Of a stretch of 6,100 nucleotides of DNA, positions 1-5,304 are shown one piece after another (within the stretch, counting starts at the first letter, position 1; the number at the start of each line of letters is the position of its first letter). The notes beneath the pieces are model-generated. The model did not search any database, was not told the DNA's origin, and saw only the letters and a list, made by a program, of their open reading frames with translations. The DNA comes from an uncultured Eubacteriales bacterium (GTDB lineage Bacteria; Bacillota_A; Clostridia; Christensenellales; Aristaeellaceae): NCBI GenBank assembly GCA_902775835.1, contig CACYNZ010000227.1, positions 1 to 6,100 on the forward strand. The letters are read 5' to 3'. A program made the position numbers and the translations under genes.

Positions 1-2
1 AA

Positions 3-39
3 AGGCCTGGCGGCGAACCCGAAATTCACCGCCAGGCCT
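3..39 (-). terminator. Strong hairpin terminator downstream of the M4 protease gene
   Basis: A perfect 11-bp stem (AGGCCTGGCGG at 3-13 against CCGCCAGGCCT at 29-39) closes a loop that can add three more pairs (15-17 with 25-27). It lies 37 bp past the protease stop codon. On the minus strand the stem runs into T residues at the window edge, so the full U-tract cannot be seen. On the plus strand a run of six T begins at 45, five bases after the stem, so the hairpin may also stop transcription entering from the left. Confidence 0.75.
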
Positions 40-76
40 GTATGTTTTTTGGGGAAAGGCATATGCCCTATTGCTT

Positions 77-2674
77 TCAGTCTCCGTTTTCCGTCAGCTT
101 GGGCCGGGATTTCGTGTTCACCACTTCCTCCGTCACGTCCTCCAGAATCGGCATGGTGCCCTCAAGCGTCACCACATCCAGGCCTGTGGCGGGAAGCTCT
201 GTCACAGCACCGCCCGGCACCTGGAAGGTAAAGGCATTCAGATAGTCTTCCAGACTCCTGCTGCGGACCACAATGGAGACAAGATCCGAAAGCAGTTCGC
301 TTTCAAGCAGTTTCTTGGCTATTCCGAGCAGTGCGTTCTCGTCTTCCTCCGGGTCCTGGAACAGTCCGGTGACATCCACCCAGTGTCCGTTCAGGTAAAT
401 GACGGCCTTGATCTTCTCCAGCTCGTCCGAATTCGGCTTGACCTTGACGTACAGCAGGCAGGGGAAGGTGCGGCCGGGCCGGCTCATGGCGTGAATCGTA
501 TGTCCGTCTGCACCGGCGGCCACCGTGCTGGTGGTAAACACTTCGCTGATCAGGCCGCGGAGCCACTGCTGGGCTTCTGCGACTTCCTCCTGAACTTCCG
601 GGGAAAGCTCTACTTCTTCCGTGACAGTTTCCTCTTCTTCCGCCTGTTCCATCAGGGCTTCCGCAAACAGCTGCCAGAAGCCTTTTTCTTCCGTTTCCTC
701 CTGGCCTTCGACTTCCGGTTCCTTCGCAAAGCGCTCGAACAGCCTGGGCAGTCCTGTGAAATCCCTGGTCTCGAACCGTTCCTTCAGATCGTTTACAATC
801 TCCCTGAGACGTCCCGTATTGACATTCATCACAGTGAGAATCCAGTTGCCGTCCTGGAACACTTCATTGTCGGGAAGGTTCAGCTCCAGCATGGCCTCCT
901 CTGCCCCGATCGTTTCCGGCTCGGAACCGTCACCAAGGCGTGTGGCGCTGAGCGCTTCCTTCATGGCCTGCTGATACCCGGACAGACCTGTCCTTTCCAG
1001 CATCCAGGGAAGCAGCTCGCGGAGCTGCGCATAATCCGAACCCGGCACCAGGGCACAGTCCACTGCGAACCAGTAGGCGCGCGCTTCCTCCAGCGTCATG
1101 CCGCCGTCCGTGCACAGACGGTACGCCAGATTGTTGAGCAGGGAGGAGTTGACGTGCACTCCGCCGTGGTCATTGATATCCGTGGGCACCAGCACATTTG
1201 GCTGATAGTACATGTCCCAGCTGTGTGCGGGCTGGCTGTACTGGTTGGGATCGCTCATGCTGCGGATCCCCACCTCGCTGTGCTCGCCCACCGTCCATTC
1301 CTCGTCCTCCGTGGCCTTCATCAGCATCTCGCACAGATTTCCCTGAATGTCGCTGAGCGCTTCATTGATGGCCCCGTAATCGTTCATGTAGGCATTGTAG
1401 GTCATGACAGAGTCTGTCACGCCATGGGTGAACTCGTGGGCACACACGTCCAGGCACTGGGACAGGTCATTGATGGAACTGGACAGGAAGCACTGCCAGC
1501 CATAGAACTTGCCGGCATACGCGGCATTGTCGATGGGATTGTGATCCTCGTCGCAGAAGTCCTTCAGGATCATGATGGGCGTGCCCTCACCATCCGGACC
1601 CTTCCAGCCGATTTCCTCGTAATAGTCATAGACACGGCAGTAGTTATACAGAGACTGGAGTCCGACCTGATCCCATTCCAGGTTATCCTCGCTGTACTCC
1701 ATCTTCACCTGGCCGCCGTTATACAGGAATTCCCAGCAGTCCGCCACCACAATCCTGTGCTCGATATTCCCGAGATAGTACATGCCGGTGCGGGTATCAC
1801 GCATCAGCGTGACGCTGATCTCCTTCTCCGTACCGTCCGACCAGTCTACATACCCGGTATACTCCACCGGCTCCATGAACTGGAAGGCATAGCTCGCGTC
1901 ATATCCGGCATTGCCCGCCATATCGCCTGGCAGAAGGGTGGGCAGGCTGTAGAGGTATTCCCCGCCCATGGTCACGTAATGCGCCAGGTACGGAAGATCA
2001 TCGCCCCGGCCCGCGGTAGGATTGTCCGTATACACCACCCATACAAAGCGGGTATAGTATTCCTCCGCTTCCATGTCCAGAACGCGGTCCACCGGCAGCA
2101 CCACCCGCCGGGTCATGCCCTCGATCCAGTGTACATCCACATGGCGGACCTCCTTTTCATGCCGGATCACCAGCAATTCCGCCTGCTCCCCGGTCAGTCC
2201 CTCAGAGGTCTCCGTTTCCGGAAGGTCCGCGGTCACGCTGCCGGTAAGCCCGGTCATGCTGCCTTCGGCATCCGTCACCACCTTCACCGCACCACCCAGC
2301 ACGATGGTATCCGCATAGGTCTGCTGGAAGACATAGTACACATTCCCGAAAGGATCTTTCAGTTCCTTCCAGGGCTCGAAATGCGTATTCCCATCCCCGC
2401 CCAGCAGCTCACGCATGGATTCCACCACGGCCGCCGCATCATCCATGTTCTTTACAGGTTTATCCGTGCATGCGCCTTCCACAAAGGTGACATGCCCGTC
2501 CTGCATATGAACCCTGGCCGTGCCGCCGCTGAACACCTGAATGTCCTCCAGCGTCAGCTGACCGTTTCCGGAACCGCTTTCTGCCGTCTCCGCCCATGCG
2601 GTGGAAAACAACATCATGATCACCAGAAAAATAGCCATCAGTCGTTTCAATAATCTCGCCTCTTTCTTTTTCAT
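77..2674 (-). CDS. Secreted M4 (thermolysin-type) zinc metallopeptidase with acidic C-terminal extension
   Basis: Predicted exported neutral metalloendopeptidase. Residues 1-29 form a signal peptide: a basic start, the hydrophobic stretch LMAIFLVIMMLF, and a likely cleavage after AWA. Residues about 40-210 resemble the FTP/PepSY propeptide that folds and inhibits M4 enzymes (for example VLGGAVKVVTDAEGS). The catalytic domain spans about 255-575: DNAAYAG near 382, the zinc motif HEFTH (H413, E414, H417), the third ligand E438 in NEALSD, and the catalytic-His segment GGVHVNS (H507) equivalent to thermolysin His231. All key residues are present. From about 590 to 865 there is no domain I recognise: a Glu-rich helical stretch near 678-700 and a more globular tail, without an LPXTG or SLH anchor. 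The gene is longer than typical M4 enzymes of about 550 residues. The ATG at 2674 lacks a good ribosome binding site; TTG at 2650 is an alternative start. The gene appears monocistronic. Confidence 0.93.
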   Translation of the reverse strand: MKKKEARLLKRLMAIFLVIMMLFSTAWAETAESGSGNGQLTLEDIQVFSGGTARVHMQDGHVTFVEGACTDKPVKNMDDAAAVVESMRELLGGDGNTHFEPWKELKDPFGNVYYVFQQTYADTIVLGGAVKVVTDAEGSMTGLTGSVTADLPETETSEGLTGEQAELLVIRHEKEVRHVDVHWIEGMTRRVVLPVDRVLDMEAEEYYTRFVWVVYTDNPTAGRGDDLPYLAHYVTMGGEYLYSLPTLLPGDMAGNAGYDASYAFQFMEPVEYTGYVDWSDGTEKEISVTLMRDTRTGMYYLGNIEHRIVVADCWEFLYNGGQVKMEYSEDNLEWDQVGLQSLYNYCRVYDYYEEIGWKGPDGEGTPIMILKDFCDEDHNPIDNAAYAGKFYGWQCFLSSSINDLSQCLDVCAHEFTHGVTDSVMTYNAYMNDYGAINEALSDIQGNLCEMLMKATEDEEWTVGEHSEVGIRSMSDPNQYSQPAHSWDMYYQPNVLVPTDINDHGGVHVNSSLLNNLAYRLCTDGGMTLEEARAYWFAVDCALVPGSDYAQLRELLPWMLERTGLSGYQQAMKEALSATRLGDGSEPETIGAEEAMLELNLPDNEVFQDGNWILTVMNVNTGRLREIVNDLKERFETRDFTGLPRLFERFAKEPEVEGQEETEEKGFWQLFAEALMEQAEEEETVTEEVELSPEVQEEVAEAQQWLRGLISEVFTTSTVAAGADGHTIHAMSRPGRTFPCLLYVKVKPNSDELEKIKAVIYLNGHWVDVTGLFQDPEEDENALLGIAKKLLESELLSDLVSIVVRSRSLEDYLNAFTFQVPGGAVTELPATGLDVVTLEGTMPILEDVTEEVVNTKSRPKLTENGD
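2650..2662 (-). promoter_or_regulatory. Shine-Dalgarno-like GAGG supporting an alternative TTG start for the M4 gene
   Basis: On the minus strand GAGG (2662-2659) lies eight bases before a TTG at 2650-2648, a good spacing. The annotated ATG at 2674 is preceded by a weak CCCCGATAAAAATCG context. Starting at 2650 gives M-KRLMAIFLVIMMLF...AWA, a compact normal signal peptide of about 20 residues. The only TTA codon of the whole frame lies directly upstream at 2653-2651. Which start is used is inference. Confidence 0.4.
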
Positions 2675-2839
2675 CGATTTTTATCGGGGGCTCTGCCGCA
2701 TGCCGGCATTCCCCACCTGTATCTGTCTTCCTGAAATGTCACCGGCTGGAATCAGCGTTCCAGTCATTCATTGATACGATGCAAAACGCGGGCTGGCACT
2801 GACAGCAGGAAAAGCAAAGGTTCAGAAAGAAATCAGAAA
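2675..2839. other. Upstream region of the M4 gene, two small hairpins, no gene seen
   Basis: This stretch should carry the protease promoter, but I find no convincing -35/-10 pair. It holds two short inverted repeats: TGCCG/CGGCA around a 5-nt loop at 2694-2708, and CTGGAA/TTCCAG around a 6-nt loop at 2746-2763. Either could be an operator or a leader hairpin. Neither matches a motif I can name. It is visibly richer in A and T than the flanking genes. Confidence 0.35.
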
Positions 2840-2866
2840 AACCCTGATTCATGAAGAACCAAGGTT
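2840..2866 (-). terminator. Intrinsic terminator following tRNA-like fragment A
   Basis: On the minus strand an 11-bp stem (AACCTTGGTTC with GAATCAGGGTT, two G-U pairs) closes a 5-nt loop TTCAT and is followed by TTTC and a T-rich run. It begins 10 bases after the end of tRNA-like fragment A at 2877, the position expected for a tRNA transcription terminator. It also lies upstream of the M4 gene on the same strand, so it would insulate the protease from transcription entering from the right. Confidence 0.7.
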
Positions 2867-2876
2867 TTACAAGGAG

Positions 2877-2923
2877 TGGCTTCGATTTGACCCGAACCAA
2901 TGACACTCCAGGTACGAATTGGG
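2877..2923 (-). pseudogene. Degenerate tRNA(Met)-like 3' half (fragment A)
   Basis: This 47-bp stretch matches 4187-4233 at 36 of 47 positions, including 17 identical bases (CGAACCAATGACACTCC at 2893-2909). Ten of the eleven differences are transitions. It keeps the layout of a tRNA 3' half: T-loop with TTCG, T-stem with one mismatch, a five-base variable loop, and an anticodon-loop position now reading CGT in place of CAT. The anticodon stem no longer pairs properly. No 5' half (D-arm and acceptor 5' strand) is found beyond 2923. It is probably a decayed attachment-site copy or tRNA relic. Confidence 0.6.
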
Positions 2924-2984
2924 CGGTTGTTCAATGTGTAATTTGGCTTCAGCACTCATGTGATTATTGAATTCAGAAGCATAA

Positions 2985-3362
2985 AGCGTTGGTGAAAAGA
3001 AATACATCGTGGACTTCGTCTCCGGCATGGCCCTTCGCGAAATGGAGCCCGCTTCCAAAATGTACGGCAGGCCGATGCGCCTGTCCCAGGACGCGACCGA
3101 GGGCAAGGCAGCTGACCGTAACCGATGCCCCGGACACATGGTGAAGCGGTTCTGCATCCTGTTCAACAACCAGTTCACCCCGGATGAGGTCTACGACAAC
3201 GATCCCGCCGAAAGCCTGATGCATGACATAGCGCTGGCGCTGATAGCCACCCAGACCACGGAGGTGCTGGACACTTTCCCTGCGATTCCGGCGGTGCAGG
3301 AAGCGGAGCAGATTCTGGCGGAGGCGGAGAATCCGGAAGTGACGATCCCGCAGAAAGCCTGA
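2985..3362 (+). pseudogene. Remnant of a siphophage tail-assembly chaperone, first frame (gpG-like part)
   Basis: Open frame 2985-3362, with GTG at 3009 as first usable start (117 residues). The text resembles tail-assembly chaperones of Firmicutes siphophages: VDFVSGMALREMEPASKMY at the start, then a core with FNNQFTPDEVYD, then an Ala/Glu-rich end. Matching-looking residues (KKYI) continue upstream of the GTG to a TAA at 2982 with no ribosome binding site, so the original start seems lost. Between about 3109 and 3135 the +1 frame reads LTVTDAPD, which may be displaced original sequence and would imply compensating indels. In phages this protein coats the tape-measure protein during tail assembly. 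Here there are no neighbouring tail genes, so it is an orphan. The family assignment comes from remembered motif patterns. Confidence 0.5.
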
Positions 3363-3550
3363 CCCTGTCGGAATACATCTACGCCGCCTGCAACGGGTTG
3401 ATGAAGAACGGCCGGCGCATGAAGGAAATCGACGAAATGGGCATGCCGGGCTTCCTGCGCCTGCGGGCATGGGATGCACAACGGGAACAGGAAAAGAAAA
3501 AGCCTCGTCATGCTTCCATTGACGAGGTATGGAGCTCAGTGAAGCCATAG
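3350..3550 (+). pseudogene. Second-frame (gpT-like) part of the tail-assembly chaperone
   Basis: Directly past the TGA at 3360-3362 the -1 frame stays open to TAG at 3548-3550 and reads LTLSEYIYAACNGLMK, then MKEIDEMGMPGFLRLRAW, a Lys/Arg-rich stretch, and ASIDEVW. Phage chaperone second domains often have this plan: a helix, an 'I..ID.M....' segment, and an 'IDEV' end. It has no start codon of its own near the junction. This is the geometry of lambda-type gpG/gpGT pairs, in which a programmed -1 shift fuses the two. However, no canonical X-XXY-YYZ slippery heptamer is visible before the TGA, so simple decay is equally possible. Its end faces the minus-strand gene ending at 3588. Confidence 0.45.
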
Positions 3551-3587
3551 TTTTCCAGCTTCGGGGTTAACGGACGATCTTTCGAAA

Positions 3588-3867
3588 TCAGTCCAGGCAG
3601 AGCGCTTCCTGCTGAGCCCTCATGGCTTCCTTGATGTCCGCTTCCTGCCTATCGAGCCTCATCGCTGCTTTCAAAGCGTCCTCACTGGCCCGCATCCGGA
3701 TATCAGCAATGCCTTCCCTCTTCAGCTTTTCCTTTCTCACCCATTTCTGCCAATCTTCAAGGGCGTGCATTGCATCAATTCTCACGCGCTCTTCATGCAT
3801 CGGGGGGGGTATAGCAGAGGATGCCACCGTTTGCAAGATTCATATCCTTCTCATTCAGCATGTTCAT
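3588..3867 (-). CDS. Small helical protein of unknown function, frame broken at a C8 tract
   Basis: I do not recognise this protein. An ATG at 3867, preceded by AAAGGAA at good spacing, starts MNMLNEKDMNLANGGILCYT and reaches a run of eight C (minus strand; G8 at 3802-3809 on plus), after which that frame stops at TGA 3795-3793. One C fewer joins it to the frame encoding PPMHEERVRIDAMHALEDW and on to TGA at 3590-3588, giving about 92 residues. The C-terminal 70 residues are charged and helical (KWVRKEKLKREG, EDALKAAMRLD, IKEAMRAQQEAL), with no signal peptide or membrane segment. If the full frame is not restored, translation could start at the internal ATG of MHEERV. It is probably a phage-type accessory gene, given the neighbouring chaperone remnant. 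The break could be a sequencing error, slippage or decay. Confidence 0.45.
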
Positions 3868-4140
3868 GGTTTATATTTCCTTTCTTATTCACATCTTTAT
3901 TTTTCCGGCTTTCCGTTTTCTGCGGAATGTTTTTTACCGGTGTTTGTCGGGTTTCATTCACCCGACACATATAGATACGCACCAGATTTTCCGATGGCAG
4001 TGGCGAGTAAAAAAATTCGAGTGAGCTGCTACAGCTTGTTGAATGTATATCCCGAATCCCACAATGAAGAAGAAGGTGAAGATAACCTATACTTCCAGAT
4101 TTCCTGCAGGAGAACTGACGTAACCGGGATTATTCATAGG
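3868..4140. other. AT-rich intergenic stretch upstream of the small gene, with one palindrome
   Basis: No convincing gene. A perfect 8-bp inverted repeat, TGTCGGGT (3945-3952) against ACCCGACA (3960-3967) with a 7-nt spacer, lies about 80-100 bp upstream of the ATG at 3867 and has no U-tract, so an operator or leader hairpin is more likely than a terminator. A weaker hairpin, TTCCG/CGGAA at 3911-3927, is followed on the plus strand by six T at 3931-3936 and might be a weak terminator. I see no clear promoter for the minus-strand small gene. Confidence 0.35.
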
Positions 4141-4175
4141 GTAAAGAAAAATCCCGACTCTGTAAGAATCGAGAT
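4141..4175 (-). terminator. Intrinsic terminator following tRNA(Met) fragment B
   Basis: On the minus strand an 11-bp stem (ATCTCGATTCT with AGAGTCGGGAT, two G-U pairs) and a 3-nt loop TAC occupy 4175-4151, followed by TTTTCTTT (4150-4143). It starts 11 bases after the end of tRNA fragment B at 4187. Spacing and stem length mirror the terminator at 2840-2866, although the stem sequences differ. Confidence 0.75.
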
Positions 4176-4186
4176 TTCACCAGGAA

Positions 4187-4233
4187 TGGTTCCGATTGGG
4201 CTCGAACCAATGACACTCCGGGTATGAACCGAA
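4187..4233 (-). pseudogene. tRNA(Met) (anticodon CAT) 3' half, truncated (fragment B)
   Basis: Read on the minus strand, this is positions 27-73 of an elongator tRNA(Met). The anticodon stem is TTCGG/CCGGA (4233-4229 with 4221-4217, one G-U pair) around the loop TTCATAC, with anticodon CAT at 4226-4224. A five-base variable loop GTGTC follows, then T-stem ATTGG/CCAAT around loop TTCGAGC, acceptor strand CGGAACC and discriminator A. Every visible stem pairs, and CGGTTCATACCCG is typical of bacterial elongator tRNA(Met). CCA is not encoded. The 5' acceptor strand and D-arm are absent: the stop codon of the flavin reductase-like gene lies only 15 bp away at 4249-4251. A non-functional relic, probably an attachment-site half. 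Confidence 0.72.
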
Positions 4234-4248
4234 TACCCGCAGAGGATA

Positions 4249-4821
4249 TTACTGTTTCATCAGTCCCGCGCCGGCGTTCCAGGCCTTTCCGACCTTCCGG
4301 CCCGTGGCATAATAACCGTTCTGGAACTGATCGAACATGAGCGCGTGGAGCTTTTCAGGATCCACCTTGCCCTTTTCGTTCAGAACTGCTTCCTCGGCCT
4401 TCACATTCACAATCCTGCCCACAATGCCGGAAATGGATTCCGTCTTCACATGCTCCAGCAGCTCGCATTCCATGACCACCGGGAACTCCTCAATGACCGG
4501 CGCGTGGACATGCTCACTTCTGACCGCGTGATAGCCGGTCCGCTCAAACTTGTCGTCGATCTTGTTGCCGGATGCGATTCCGAAGAAATCGGCCACATCC
4601 ATGTGCGCTTCATCGGCAATGGACACGGTAAACGCCTTGCTGGCCATGATATTCAGCCAGGTTTTCTTTCCTTCCCCGATAAACAGGATGATCTTGTCAT
4701 CATCGCAGATCTGTCCTCAGGCCACGTTCATGACATTCACCTTTTCATGCTCATCATACGCAGCCACCATCAGCACCGGCATGGGATATACCGCCTGAAC
4801 CAGTCCGAGATCCTTCTTCAT
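4249..4821 (-). pseudogene. Flavin reductase-like (FMN-binding split-barrel) protein, interrupted by in-frame TGA
   Basis: ATG at 4821 with AAAGGAA upstream starts MKKDLGLVQAVYPMPVLMVA, and the frame runs to TAA at 4251-4249, 190 codons, the usual size for this family. Flavin reductase-like proteins bind FMN in a split beta-barrel and reduce flavin or serve as flavoprotein oxidoreductases in the cytoplasm. Visible family text includes VNVMNVA-x-GQICDDD, KTWLNIMASKAF, FFGIASGNKIDDKF, and the C-terminal GKAWNAGAGLMK. Codon 35 (4719-4717) is TGA where this family normally has Trp (VAWGQ), a one-base change from TGG. The neighbouring genes use TGA as a genuine stop and TGG for Trp, so recoding is unlikely. 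A 132-residue fragment from ATG 4647 remains open but lacks the N-terminal barrel and a ribosome binding site. The gene is divergent from hxlR. Confidence 0.8.
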
Positions 4822-4933
4822 TTTCCAGATTCCTTTCATACTTCATTGTGCAACCCGGTGAAATCATGGTATCATGTATATGAAAGAAATTCTAGTACCA
4901 TCATTATTGTAAGGTACTTACCTGGAGGTAAGC
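4822..4933. promoter_or_regulatory. Divergent promoter region with putative HxlR operator
   Basis: This gap separates the divergent flavin reductase-like and hxlR genes, so it must hold both promoters. AGTACC (4894-4899) and GGTACT (4913-4918) form a perfect inverted repeat with a 13-nt spacer. An overlapping palindrome, GTAAG-GTA-CTTAC, spans 4909-4921, and a further GTAAG at 4928-4932 can pair with the same CTTAC. The hxlR ribosome binding site TGGAGG (4923-4928) lies five bases before its ATG, inside the second pairing. HxlR proteins usually autoregulate through such repeats. CATTAT at 4902-4907 is a possible -10 for hxlR, without a good -35. Confidence 0.55.
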
Positions 4934-5284
4934 ATGGAGCCGAAACAGATTGACAAGGCGAATTTCTCCGATACCGGATACAGCTATACCCTTTCCCTGA
5001 TTTCCGGGAAATACAAGCCTATTATCCTGTACTGCCTCATGGAATACGAGCCGGTCCGGTTCAATCAGATGCAGCGGTATCTGGGCAATATAGCCGACAA
5101 GACGCTGAGCATGCATCTCAAGGAGCTGGAGCGCGACGGGCTGATCCACCGGGAAATGTTCCCGGAAGTCCCGCCGCATGTGGAATATACGCTCACGGAG
5201 CGGGGGCATTCCCTGATGCAGGTGCTGGATCAGCTCTGCACCTGGGGTCTGGAGCACCGTCTCTCCGGGCACAGCGAGCCCTGA
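4934..5284 (+). CDS. HxlR-family winged helix-turn-helix transcriptional regulator
   Basis: A 116-residue cytoplasmic DNA-binding protein of normal family length, with a strong ribosome binding site (TGGAGG, five bases before ATG). After a short N-terminal tail comes the HxlR core: LISGKYKPIILYCLMEYEPVRF (residues about 22-43), N44-QMQRYLGNIADKTLSMHLKELERDGLI as the helix-turn-helix and recognition helix (to about 71), then a wing ending VEYTLTERG (83-91) and a C-terminal dimerisation helix. The family often senses electrophiles or oxidants through cysteine; here Cys34 and Cys102 are the only cysteines, and the N-terminal Cys of YodB-type sensors is absent. It is divergent from a flavin reductase-like gene, a common target of such regulators. 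It is intact although its probable target is interrupted. Confidence 0.92.
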   Translation: MEPKQIDKANFSDTGYSYTLSLISGKYKPIILYCLMEYEPVRFNQMQRYLGNIADKTLSMHLKELERDGLIHREMFPEVPPHVEYTLTERGHSLMQVLDQLCTWGLEHRLSGHSEP

Positions 5285-5304
5285 GCGCGGATCTTGCCCG
5301 CTCA
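5282..5304. terminator. Hairpin between convergent genes, containing both stop codons
   Basis: TGAGCG (5282-5287) pairs with CGCTCA (5299-5304), and GG (5289-5290) can pair with CC (5297-5298) inside, leaving C5288 bulged. The first three bases are the hxlR TGA, and the last three are the complement of the glycosidase-gene TGA. There is no T-tract on either side, so this is a weak or structure-only terminator for two convergent transcripts. Confidence 0.4.

Noticed and set aside
71..2653. Antisense 860-residue frame as a gene.
   Set aside because: It is the codon-aligned complement of a clear M4 protease, has low-complexity His/Leu-rich text with no domain, and is explained by codon bias.
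2973..3548. Minus-strand 191-residue frame opposite the phage chaperone remnant.
   Set aside because: Cys/Arg/Ser-rich shadow translation with no motif, while the plus strand has recognisable phage text.
3994..4227. Plus-strand frame beginning MAVASKKIRVSCYS, protein-like in places and containing DNLYFQ, which resembles a viral protease site.
   Set aside because: No ribosome binding site, and the frame runs through the minus-strand terminator and the tRNA fragment before stopping. The protease-site likeness is chance.
2840..4233. A CRISPR array or transposon bounded by terminal inverted repeats.
   Set aside because: There are only two repeat copies, in direct orientation and tRNA-like, with no transposase and no regular spacing.
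4717..4719. Selenocysteine or genetic-code reassignment at the internal TGA.
   Set aside because: The expected residue is Trp, not Cys; no SECIS-like hairpin is evident just after it, and the neighbouring genes terminate at TGA and use TGG for Trp.
4345..4953. Plus-strand frame across the flavin reductase-like gene.
   Set aside because: Shadow of a recognised gene on the other strand; it also runs across the divergent promoter region into hxlR.
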